NCBI GenBank assembly: GCA_004553715.1
Contig: SFKP01000031.1
Span: 1-13,725, forward strand
Origin: Clostridiales bacterium
Lineage (GTDB): Bacteria; Bacillota; Clostridia; TANB77; CAG-508
DNA length: 13,725 nt
Direction of reading: 5' to 3'
Shown here in pieces: positions 7,025 to 13,536 of this stretch (position 1 is its first letter; each line of letters starts with the position of its first letter). The notes beneath the pieces were generated by a model that made no database searches, had not been told where the DNA came from, and worked only from the letters and a program-made list of their open reading frames with translations. A program made the position numbers and the translations under genes.

Positions 7025-8319
7025 GAGTAGGATTTGTGCACCTAGGTTGCTCTAAAAATTTGATAGATACTGAAATGGCAATAGGTGTATTTAAAGATGA
7101 AAATTATGAAATAGTAAATGATGTAAAAAAGGCAGAAGTAATAGTAGTAAACACATGCGGATTTATTGAATCTGCAAAACAAGAAGCAATAGATACAATA
7201 CTGGAAATGGCGAAATATAAAAAAATAGGAATTTGCAAATATCTAATAGTTATGGGGTGTCTAGTAGAACGATATCAAAAAGAGCTAAAAAAAGCACTTC
7301 CGGAGGTTGACTTATTTATACCAATAAATAAATATAATACTTTTGCAGAAGAAATAGGGAAACTAATTAAACAAGAGAAGATGTCTCAAAAATTAGACTA
7401 TTTAAATAGAGTAATTTCTACAGGGAATACTACTACGTATTTAAAAATAGCAGAAGGTTGTAGCAATAGATGTACATATTGTGCAATTCCATATATAAGG
7501 GGACCTTTCGTAAGTAGAAAGATGGAGGATATTTTAGATGAAGCAGAGTTGCTTGCTCAAAAAGGATATAAAGAAATAATAGTTATTGCTCAAGATACAA
7601 CAAAATATGGAGTAGATATATATGGAGAGCCAAAACTTGCAGAATTATTAGAAAAGCTTTGCCGAATTGAAGGCTTTAAATGGATAAGGTTTTTGTATTC
7701 ATATCCTGAAAGCATTACTGAAGAGCTTATACAAGTTGTAAAAAACAATGATAAAATATGCAAATATTTTGATATCCCAATTCAGCACATTTCAAATAAA
7801 ATATTAAAAAAAATGAACAGAAGGACAACTCGAGAAGATATTATTTCAAAATTAGAAATGATAAAAAAAGAACTTCCAAATGCTATACTTAGAACGTCAC
7901 TCATAGTCGGATTTCCAGGAGAAACGGAAGAAGATTTTGAAGAATTATATAATTTTGTAGGTAAAGGATATTTTGATAAATTGGGAGTTTTCAAATATTC
8001 AAAAGAGGACAATACTCCTGCAGAAAGATTGCCAGAACAAGTACACTATAAAACAAAACAGAAAAGATTTGATAAAATAATGACATTGGCAAATGAAATT
8101 TCAAAAGAAAATCTGAAAAAATATATAGGTAAAGAATATGAAGTTTTGATAGAAAATAAAAATTATGATGGAAAATTATATGTAGGAAGAACATATATGG
8201 ACATTCCAGATACAGATGGAGAAGTGTTTATTAAAACAAATAAAAATTTGAAAACTGGAACTTGGGAAAAATGCAAAATCACAGATGTGAAAGAATATGA
8301 TTTGATAGGTGAAATATGA
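7021..8319 (+). CDS. rimO: Ribosomal protein S12 methylthiotransferase (radical SAM)
   Basis: RimO adds a methylthio group to an aspartate of ribosomal protein S12 using S-adenosylmethionine and two 4Fe-4S clusters. The 432-residue length is normal. The N-terminal UPF0004 domain holds the three cluster cysteines C10 (HLGCSKNLIDTE), C46 (VNTCGFIESAKQEAID) and C80 (MGCLVERY). The radical SAM triad C147, C151, C154 lies in EGCSNRCTYCAIPYIRG. The C-terminal TRAM domain spans about 370-432. HLGCSKN and GCSNRCTYCAIP are typical of RimO rather than MiaB. AGGAGG lies 6 nt before the ATG, and the start overlaps the previous stop (ATGA). It is the last gene of the rightward block, followed by a hairpin. 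Confidence 0.96.
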   Translation: MRVGFVHLGCSKNLIDTEMAIGVFKDENYEIVNDVKKAEVIVVNTCGFIESAKQEAIDTILEMAKYKKIGICKYLIVMGCLVERYQKELKKALPEVDLFIPINKYNTFAEEIGKLIKQEKMSQKLDYLNRVISTGNTTTYLKIAEGCSNRCTYCAIPYIRGPFVSRKMEDILDEAELLAQKGYKEIIVIAQDTTKYGVDIYGEPKLAELLEKLCRIEGFKWIRFLYSYPESITEELIQVVKNNDKICKYFDIPIQHISNKILKKMNRRTTREDIISKLEMIKKELPNAILRTSLIVGFPGETEEDFEELYNFVGKGYFDKLGVFKYSKEDNTPAERLPEQVHYKTKQKRFDKIMTLANEISKENLKKYIGKEYEVLIENKNYDGKLYVGRTYMDIPDTDGEVFIKTNKNLKTGTWEKCKITDVKEYDLIGEI

Positions 8320-8324
8320 ATATT

Positions 8325-8349
8325 AAAAGAGTAGAAAAACTACTCTTTT
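8325..8349. terminator. Bidirectional hairpin terminator between rimO and spoVAE
   Basis: AAAAGAGTAG (8325-8334), a loop of five A, and CTACTCTTTT (8340-8349) form a perfect 10 bp stem, followed by two more T on the plus strand. The stem begins 5 nt after the rimO stop. The right arm contains the spoVAE stop codon on the minus strand. It sits between convergent operons and can form on both transcripts, so it likely ends both. The T-tract on the minus side is the four T of the arm followed by AATATT. Confidence 0.75.
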
Positions 8350-8729
8350 TTCATTTTTGGTTTCGATATGAGAGATGCAATGTAGCCGAAGAAGACTGCG
8401 GCGGCAATTCCACCAGCAGCTGCAGCTGTGCCACCAGTAAATGCTCCTATAAAACCATCTGCTTTAGTTTTTTCAATTGCACCTTTTGCAAGAAGGTTGC
8501 CAAACCCGGTAAGAGGGACTGTAGCGCCACAACCAGCAAAATCAACTAATTTTTGATATATTCCTATTCCTCCTAAAATAACTCCAGCTGTAACGAAAGC
8601 AACAAGTATCCTTGCTGGAGTAAGTTTTGTTTTATCAATTAAAATTTGACCAATAATACAAATTAAACCACCTACTACAAATGATTTTAAAAGCATTAAC
8701 CAATCAAAATTATTAAAAAAATCCTGCAT
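8340..8729 (-). CDS. spoVAE: Stage V sporulation protein AE (SpoVAE/AEb)
   Basis: This is a small integral membrane protein of the spore inner membrane, part of the SpoVA complex that takes up calcium-dipicolinate into the forespore and releases it in germination. It has 129 residues with hydrophobic spans at about 12-30, 41-58, 65-84 and 96-122. The signatures GGLICIIGQIL (20-30) and GATVPLTGFGNLL (68-80) also appear in the paralogous SpoVAC of this operon. AAAGGGG lies upstream of the ATG in the 17 nt gap after spoVAD. The stop codon lies in the arm of the terminator hairpin. The protein ends in a short Lys-rich tail. The order AC-AD-AE matches the clostridial three-gene spoVA operon. Confidence 0.93.
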   Translation of the reverse strand: MQDFFNNFDWLMLLKSFVVGGLICIIGQILIDKTKLTPARILVAFVTAGVILGGIGIYQKLVDFAGCGATVPLTGFGNLLAKGAIEKTKADGFIGAFTGGTAAAAGGIAAAVFFGYIASLISKPKMKKE

Positions 8730-8746
8730 ATAAATTTCCCCTTTTC

Positions 8747-9752
8747 TTAAAATTCTATTGAAATAGCATGTGCAATGCCAGGTATCGATTCACCTTGCTG
8801 AGCGGTTGTGCTATTTGTTAAGGCACCTGTTGCAATTAAAAGAATTTTATTATATTCTTTTTGTTTTAATTTGTTAAATAAATATCCTGAAAATATAGTA
8901 GCAATACAAGCACAGCCACTACCACCAGAGTGCACATCTTGTCTTTTCCTATCAAACATTAAAACTCCACAATCATCATAATTATTTTTTATGTTATAAC
9001 CCTTTGTAAGTGCTAGTTCGGTAAGAATTTCTTTACCGATAGTTCCTAAATCACCAGTAAAAATTCCATCATAATAACTAGGATTTCTACCAGTATCTTT
9101 AAAATGTGTGACAAGTGTATCCAATGCAGCAGGTGCCATTGCGGCTCCCATACTGTTTGCATCTTTTATGCCCATATCTACAATTTTACCAGGAGTAAAA
9201 TGTGTAACTTTTGGTCCGTCTCCAACTTTGGAAAGTATAGTAGCACCACTTCCTGTAACTGTCCACTGTGCAGAAGGAGGCCTTTGGTTTCCTAATTCTA
9301 GTGGAAATCTAAATTGCTTTTCAGCGCTACAAAAATGGCTAGAGGCGGCACATAATGCGTAATTTGCAGCACCACCATCTATAAGGCAAGAAGCCAGTCC
9401 GCATTCCTTCTACAAAAGTAGAACATGCACCAAATATTCCGAAAAAAGGAATACCTAAATCTCTTAAGCCGAAACTTGAAGAAATACATTGATTTAATAA
9501 GTCACCCGCAAAGCAATAGTCAATTTGAGTAGCAGATATATTTGCTTTTACAATACTCATATTAACAGTTTCTTTAATTATTTTACTTTCAGCTTTTTCC
9601 CAAGTTTTTTCTTGCCAAAATTCATCTTCTAAACATTTATCAAAATATTTTGCCATAGGCCCATCAGCTTCTTTGGGACCAACAATTGAAGCTGTTTCTA
9701 AAATATTAACTGGATTATCAAATTTTAAAGTCTGATTACCTATTTTTTTCAT
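8747..9752 (-). pseudogene. spoVAD: Stage V sporulation protein AD (SpoVAD), interrupted by a one-base frameshift
   Basis: SpoVAD is a thiolase-fold protein on the outer face of the spore inner membrane that binds dipicolinic acid. Reading starts with MKKIGNQTLKFDNP at 9752 (AAGGAG upstream) and is normal up to GACSTFVEGM, including Cys110 as in B. subtilis SpoVAD. It then turns to nonsense (RTGFLPYRWW) and stops after 137 residues. Dropping one base at about 9396-9401 on the plus strand restores EGM-GLASCLIDGGAANY and then SSHF, AEKQFRFP, SAQWTVTGSGA, DMGIKDANSMGAAMAPAA and GGSGCACIA, through to the stop at 8747. The total of 1006 nt equals 334 codons plus stop plus one base, the normal length. 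No slippery run is present. Either the gene is truly broken, or the consensus contains an inserted base in a gene that is intact in the cell; the otherwise perfect conservation favours the latter or a very recent mutation. Confidence 0.92.
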
Positions 9753-9784
9753 TATAAATTCTCCTTTCTGATTTATTTAATTAA

Positions 9785-9826
9785 TGAATAATCTTTACTA
9801 TTCACTACAATTCTGGAAACAGAATT
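9785..9826 (-). other. Two small stem-loops in the spoVAC-spoVAD gap
   Basis: The 84 nt gap between spoVAC and spoVAD holds two inverted repeats. One is AATTCTG / CAGAATT (9809-9815 and 9820-9826; 7 bp stem, 4 nt loop). The other is TGAATA / TATTCA (9785-9790 and 9799-9804; 6 bp stem, 8 nt loop). Neither is followed by a good T-run in the direction of transcription, so they are poor terminators. They could be mRNA processing or stability elements. This is inferred from the repeats alone. Confidence 0.35.
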
Positions 9827-9836
9827 ACACATACGA

Positions 9837-10283
9837 TTAAGTGCTAAAAATCAAATAGATTATTCCGACTAATATAGAAGACGAAATTCCATATACGAGT
9901 ACGGGACCTGCTACTGTAAACATTTTACTTCCAACTCCCATTACATACCCTTCTGATTTGTATTCCATAGCAGGGGAAACAATTGAGTTGGCAAAACCAG
10001 TAATTGGAACAAGCGAGCCGGCACCTGCAATTTTACCAATCTTATTAAAGACATTTAAAGCGGTTAAAAATGCACTTAAAAATATTAGTGAAATTGAAAC
10101 AATAGTAGAACTTGCTGTAGTATCAAGCCCATTGTATTTACAAACTTCCATTATTATTTGCCCAATTGCACAAATCAAACCGCCTGTCCAAAAACTATTA
10201 AAACAGTTTTTGAAAATTGGAGAATTGGGCGATTTTTTATTTACATATTCTTGATATTCTTTATTTGTATTTATAGGTTTCAT
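9837..10283 (-). CDS. spoVAC: Stage V sporulation protein AC (SpoVAC)
   Basis: This is an integral membrane component of the SpoVA dipicolinate channel in the spore inner membrane; in B. subtilis SpoVAC is reported to be mechanosensitive. It has 148 residues: a hydrophilic N-terminus of about 30, then spans at about 32-47, 60-80, 84-102 and 122-146. GGLICAIGQII (34-44) and GAGSLVPITGFANSIVSPAMEYKSEG (87-112) are family signatures. The ribosome site GGAGG lies in the 11 nt after the dodecin-like stop, so the two genes are closely coupled. It is the first SpoVA gene of the operon; SpoVAD and SpoVAE follow. Confidence 0.95.
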   Translation of the reverse strand: MKPINTNKEYQEYVNKKSPNSPIFKNCFNSFWTGGLICAIGQIIMEVCKYNGLDTTASSTIVSISLIFLSAFLTALNVFNKIGKIAGAGSLVPITGFANSIVSPAMEYKSEGYVMGVGSKMFTVAGPVLVYGISSSILVGIIYLIFST

Positions 10284-10294
10284 AACAATCCTCC

Positions 10295-10504
10295 TTACCT
10301 GTTTTCATCTATGCTGAATGTCAACTCAATAGTTGCATAATATTCAATAATTTTATTACCATCAATTTTAGCAGTTTGTTCTAATACTTTGATATTTGAA
10401 ATATAATCGATGGTTTTCGAAGCACCAGAAATTGCTTTTAATATAGCATCTTTCCAAGAAATATCTGATACTCCTGTTATTTTTATATGTTTTAAATTTT
10501 CCAT
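10295..10504 (-). CDS. Dodecin-like small protein lacking flavin-site residues
   Basis: Dodecins are 65-75 residue proteins that form hollow dodecamers and store flavins. This 69-residue product matches the fold pattern: a first strand HIKITGVSDIS, one helix (WKDAILKAISGASKTIDYI, about 17-35), then two strands (IKVLEQTAKI and IIEYYATIELTFSI). Where haloarchaeal dodecin has the flavin-stacking Trp36, this protein has Asn37. Where it has the flavin-contacting Gln in the last strand, this one has Ala57. It may therefore bind another ligand or none. I chose the ATG at 10504 because GGAGG at 10517-10513 lies 8 nt upstream; the earlier in-frame TTG at 10519 overlaps that ribosome site. It is the first gene of the spoVA operon, so a spore role is inferred from context. 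Confidence 0.8.
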   Translation of the reverse strand: MENLKHIKITGVSDISWKDAILKAISGASKTIDYISNIKVLEQTAKIDGNKIIEYYATIELTFSIDENR

Positions 10505-10535
10505 GTTATAGACCTCCAATAATATAGTTAAATAC

Positions 10536-10564
10536 TAGTATTGCCTAAATTTAGAAAAATATAC
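10536..10564 (-). promoter_or_regulatory. Probable SigG-type (forespore) promoter of the dodecin-spoVA operon
   Basis: On the minus strand GTATA (10564-10560), a 17 nt spacer and AATACTA (10542-10536) resemble the SigG pattern (GHATR, about 18 nt, CATNHTA), with six of seven matches in the -10 element. It lies 31 nt before the dodecin-like start. spoVA operons are known SigG targets in B. subtilis. The -10 element is inside a perfect 12 bp palindrome, AATACTAGTATT (10531-10542). I see no better SigA-type promoter in this direction. Confidence 0.55.
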
Positions 10565-10573
10565 AAAAAGAAT

Positions 10574-10608
10574 ATTACAAAAGCATTACAAATAAATTAC
10601 AATTACAT
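10574..10608. repeat. Four ATTACA repeats between divergent operons
   Basis: ATTACA occurs at 10574-10579, 10585-10590, 10596-10601 and 10603-10608, so the first three start 11 bp apart, close to one helical turn, and the fourth 7 bp later. They lie between the spore promoter (leftward) and the pilus promoter (rightward). The layout suits a regulator-binding array, but AT-rich sequence can produce this by chance. Confidence 0.35.
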
Positions 10609-10616
10609 TAAACTTA

Positions 10617-10644
10617 TTGACTTATGTTAAAAAAATTGTAAAAT
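10617..10644 (+). promoter_or_regulatory. Possible SigA-type promoter of the pilus-like operon
   Basis: TTGACT (10617-10622, 5 of 6) and TAAAAT (10639-10644, 5 of 6) with a 16 nt spacer lie 45 nt upstream of the PilM-PilN gene. It is the best match in the rightward direction of this intergenic region and abuts the ATTACA repeats. Confidence 0.5.
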
Positions 10645-10689
10645 AATAAGTATAGATATCATGCAGAAATATTCAAAAGAGGAGAAAAA

Positions 10690-12315
10690 ATGTCAAATTG
10701 TTTAGGATTATATATTGAGAACAATTTAATAAAATATGCTAAACTTTCAAAAGAAAAAGACAACATAAAAATCGAAGCTTATGGAGTAAAGTTTTTTGAT
10801 GATTTAGAAAAAACAATTGAGCAAATTGTGAGAGAAACATATAGTTTTAAAACTCCTATTAGTGTTAATATTGCAAATGAAAAATATGTGTCTAGGAATA
10901 TTTTTAGGTTATTAAGCAAAAGAGACTTGGATAAGGCTATTAGTACAGAGTTTGACTATTTTTGCAATGAACAAACAAAAAACAGTAAAGCCCTTGAATA
11001 TAGATATATTACAATGCCAAATCTTGATGATAATGATAAATTTAAAGTATTATATGCTTATGTAGATAAAGCAAACATTGTAGAGAGAATGCAACTATTA
11101 GACAAATATAGAACATCTAATATTTCTCCAATAGCAACATCAATAGCAAATTTAGCAGTAGAAAAAGATGCACAAAATTCTCTAATAATAAATTTAGAAG
11201 CAAAAACTACAATTACAATTTTATTAGATGGTAAACCATACATTATAGAAACATTAGACGAAGGAATGCAAAAAATTATAAATAACATTGCAGAGAGAGA
11301 AAATTCTTTTTCGAAAGCATATGAAATTTGTAAAAATACTACTATTTATACAAAAGCAGGACAAAATCTACAACTAGAGGAAAACGATTATTTGGATTAT
11401 ATAATGCCAGATATATATACAATTATGGAGAAAACAAAGGAAATAATAGAAAAATCAAATGTTGACATTAATAATATATATATAACAGGTACTGGAGCAA
11501 TTATAAATAATATAGACTTATATTTTCAAGAAAATTTTATGGATAAAAAATGTGAGATATTAGTACCATTTTTTGCAAAAAAAGCAAATCTAAAAATTAA
11601 TATCAAAGACTATGTTGAAGTAAACTCTGCAATAGCTGTTGCACTAGAAGGATTAACACCAAAACAAGACACTGCTATTAATTTCTTAAATCGTAATGAA
11701 ATATTGGAAACAATAAAAGAAATATTAACTATAGAGATTGGCAAGGGTTCGCCAAAGAAAAGTATTTCTTCATCAAAAATAAAATTTAATGTAAGTGGAA
11801 ATTTTGATTGGATTGAGAAAGGAATAACAAGGTCAATATCAGCAGTCTTAATGGCTTTGATAGTATATATAGGAGTAACAACTTTTTTAAATAAAGGAAT
11901 AACATCAAAGATAGAAGAGGCTAATCAGGTCATTGAAGATACAAACACTAAAATAGAAACAGTAAAAGAAAATGCTGTTTCAGTTAACAAAAAAACAACG
12001 CAATATACTACTCTACTAGAAAAAATTGAAGAAAAGGAAAATAGTTATGCAGAAAATATTTCTAGGAAAAATGCTATACCGAATTTTCTAAATCAAATAA
12101 TGTTTTTGGTTCCATCAGAGGTACAAATATTATCAATAGAAAATACTTCAAATAAAAAAATAAAAATAATTGCTGAATCAAAAGAATATCAACAATTAGG
12201 ATATTTTAAAGCAGCAATCCAAAATGATGTGGTCCTTACAAATGTTACTTCAACATCAGGAACAAATAATAATGGAGTTATAACAATAGAAATAACGGGA
12301 GAATTGCCATACTAA
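10690..12315 (+). CDS. PilM-PilN fusion, type IV pilus assembly platform protein
   Basis: In type IV pilus systems PilM is an actin-like cytoplasmic protein that binds the N-terminal peptide of PilN, a single-span inner-membrane protein that pairs with PilO. Here both are in one 541-residue chain. Residues 1-320 are PilM-like: CLGLYIENNLIKYAKL at the start, SPIATSIANLA (146-156), LIINLEAKTTITILLDG (165-181) and YITGTGAIINNIDLYF (264-279). Residues 329-334 (AINFLN) match the INLLP peptide with which PilN binds PilM. A linker, a membrane span (about 383-400), a coiled coil (about 403-455) and a PilN-like domain (463-541) follow. The two phosphate-binding loops of the actin fold, usually IDIG-like, read GLYIEN and IINLEA, so ATP binding may be lost. 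GAGGAG lies 6 nt before the ATG. It heads the pilus-like operon. Confidence 0.8.
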   Translation: MSNCLGLYIENNLIKYAKLSKEKDNIKIEAYGVKFFDDLEKTIEQIVRETYSFKTPISVNIANEKYVSRNIFRLLSKRDLDKAISTEFDYFCNEQTKNSKALEYRYITMPNLDDNDKFKVLYAYVDKANIVERMQLLDKYRTSNISPIATSIANLAVEKDAQNSLIINLEAKTTITILLDGKPYIIETLDEGMQKIINNIAERENSFSKAYEICKNTTIYTKAGQNLQLEENDYLDYIMPDIYTIMEKTKEIIEKSNVDINNIYITGTGAIINNIDLYFQENFMDKKCEILVPFFAKKANLKINIKDYVEVNSAIAVALEGLTPKQDTAINFLNRNEILETIKEILTIEIGKGSPKKSISSSKIKFNVSGNFDWIEKGITRSISAVLMALIVYIGVTTFLNKGITSKIEEANQVIEDTNTKIETVKENAVSVNKKTTQYTTLLEKIEEKENSYAENISRKNAIPNFLNQIMFLVPSEVQILSIENTSNKKIKIIAESKEYQQLGYFKAAIQNDVVLTNVTSTSGTNNNGVITIEITGELPY

Positions 12316-12331
12316 AGAAGGTGAGGGTATT

Positions 12332-13090
12332 ATGAAAAAAATATTAACAACTATAATTTTTATATTGTTATGTATAATGTTATATTTCACTTGCTTTAAA
12401 GGAATTTCCTTGGGAAACATTCATATAAGTAGTGTTACAGAAATTAAGCAAAAAAGTATAGAATTAGACGAAAAAAAAGAGCAAGCAATAGAAAAAACAA
12501 ATAAAGAATATCCAAGTGAACTAAATAATCTTAAAGAGTCTATAAGTTCTTTAAATATAGCAAAAGATAAATATGATAAATATAATGAGAAAATTAAATA
12601 TTTAGGAAATGAAGTAGATGTTAATTCTGTTCAAATAAATAAATATAAAATAGAATATTTATGGACGAAACTTGGAGATTATGCTGATAACAGAAAAGTA
12701 AAAATGAAAATGGATGTTATTGATGCTGGAAACGGTACATATAATTTAAGTTTTAATATTGTTGGTAGCTATATAAATGTAACAGATTTTATATATGATA
12801 TTGAAAAAGATACTAATTTAAATTTTAGAATTGCAGATTTTAAAATGATACCAGATAGCAGTACAACAACAACAACTGATACTACTGCAGATGGAACAAC
12901 TACAGATAGAGAAGACCCATATTCAGAAATTATTGTTATTACAAAAACGAATGGGGGATCTTCGACTACCTCAAAAAACGAGGAGAATGCTAGCAGTACC
13001 ACATCAAATACAACTACAAAAACTTCTTATGGACCAAACAGGTTAGAGGCAACATTTAAAGTTTACGGATTAGAAATAAGTTTTAATTAG
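12332..13090 (+). CDS. PilO-like type IV pilus assembly protein with Thr/Ser-rich insertions
   Basis: PilO pairs with PilN through coiled-coil and ferredoxin-like domains on the outer side of the membrane and helps link the pilus machine. This 252-residue protein has one N-terminal span (about 5-22), a charged heptad-rich region (38-92), and a ferredoxin-like region with LSFNIVGSYINVTDFIYDIE (139-158) and a closing strand FKVYGLEISF. These match the PilO pattern of F-x-x-x-G-x-Y followed by F-I-x-x-I-E. Two low-complexity stretches rich in Thr and Ser (about 177-192 and 208-231) interrupt the C-terminal domain. AAGGTGAGG precedes the ATG; the gap to the PilM-PilN gene is 16 nt. The family call rests on architecture and position more than on sequence identity. 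Confidence 0.68.
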   Translation: MKKILTTIIFILLCIMLYFTCFKGISLGNIHISSVTEIKQKSIELDEKKEQAIEKTNKEYPSELNNLKESISSLNIAKDKYDKYNEKIKYLGNEVDVNSVQINKYKIEYLWTKLGDYADNRKVKMKMDVIDAGNGTYNLSFNIVGSYINVTDFIYDIEKDTNLNFRIADFKMIPDSSTTTTTDTTADGTTTDREDPYSEIIVITKTNGGSSTTSKNEENASSTTSNTTTKTSYGPNRLEATFKVYGLEISFN

Positions 13091-13099
13091 GAGAAAATT

Positions 13100-13474
13100 A
13101 TGATTAAATCAGTGATTAAAGAGATTGGTATAATACTATTATTATTTGTTGTGATTGTTTTAATAACAGCCTTTGTATTTTATGATTATAACCCAATAAA
13201 TAAAACAATACCAAGTAAAGTAGATGCATATGTCCTACCAGAAGAAGTAGAACAAGAAATAGAAACCATATTAAAAGAAGAAGATAAAATAGTAAAAACC
13301 TATCAAATAGATGGAAAAGATTTAAATACATATAAAAACAACAATGAGTATAATCCAGGTAAGATTGAGCCATATTCTTTGCAGAGCTCTAAAGCAGAGA
13401 ATGAAGAACTTGGAAACAATTCAACAATAAACAACACTTCTGGAGGAAACTTCTTTAATATTGTTGGAAAATAA
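13100..13474 (+). CDS. Unrecognised single-span membrane protein in the pilus-like operon
   Basis: I do not recognise the family. The 124-residue protein has one strongly hydrophobic span at about 7-28 followed by YDYNPINK, then an acidic, Glu/Lys-rich helix-prone stretch (about 48-66) and a polar Asn/Ser-rich tail (about 96-117). This suggests an anchored protein with a flexible outer part. AGGAG, which overlaps the stop codon of the PilO-like gene, lies about 6 nt before the ATG; the gap is 9 nt, so it is surely in the same operon. By position (after PilM, PilN and PilO) it could play the part of PilP, but it has no lipobox and no PilP signature that I can see. It is followed by 62 nt before the prepilin-like gene. 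Confidence 0.7.
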   Translation: MIKSVIKEIGIILLLFVVIVLITAFVFYDYNPINKTIPSKVDAYVLPEEVEQEIETILKEEDKIVKTYQIDGKDLNTYKNNNEYNPGKIEPYSLQSSKAENEELGNNSTINNTSGGNFFNIVGK

Positions 13475-13483
13475 TTATTTATG

Positions 13484-13505
13484 ATATTATTTAACAAAAT
13501 AATAT
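13484..13505. other. AT-only inverted repeat before the prepilin-like gene
   Basis: ATATTATTT (13484-13492), a loop AACA, and AAATAATAT (13497-13505) form a perfect 9 bp stem made only of A-T pairs. It is followed by a run of A rather than T, so it is not a standard terminator for the rightward operon. It may be a weak mRNA structure or an accident of base composition. Confidence 0.3.
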
Positions 13506-13536
13506 AAAAACAAAAGAAAAATAGGAGGTGAAAGAA

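Noticed and set aside
8316..8549. Rightward Cys-rich reading frame of 77 codons after rimO
   Set aside because: It is antisense to spoVAE, runs through the terminator hairpin, and has no ribosome site; its cysteines come from Gly/Ala-rich codons of spoVAE read on the other strand.
9104..9362. Two rightward frames of 63 and 84 codons
   Set aside because: They lie antisense to the frameshifted middle of spoVAD, which is clearly coding on the minus strand, and have no family features.
9390..9410. Programmed ribosomal frameshift as explanation for split spoVAD
   Set aside because: No slippery heptamer, downstream structure or internal ribosome-like site is visible, and SpoVAD is not known to use recoding.
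12855..12912. CRISPR or tandem repeat array
   Set aside because: The ACA/ACT repeats are in-frame Thr codons of the PilO-like gene without regular spacers.
13484..13505. Transcription terminator splitting the pilus operon
   Set aside because: The stem is A-T only and is followed by A rather than T, so intrinsic termination is unlikely.
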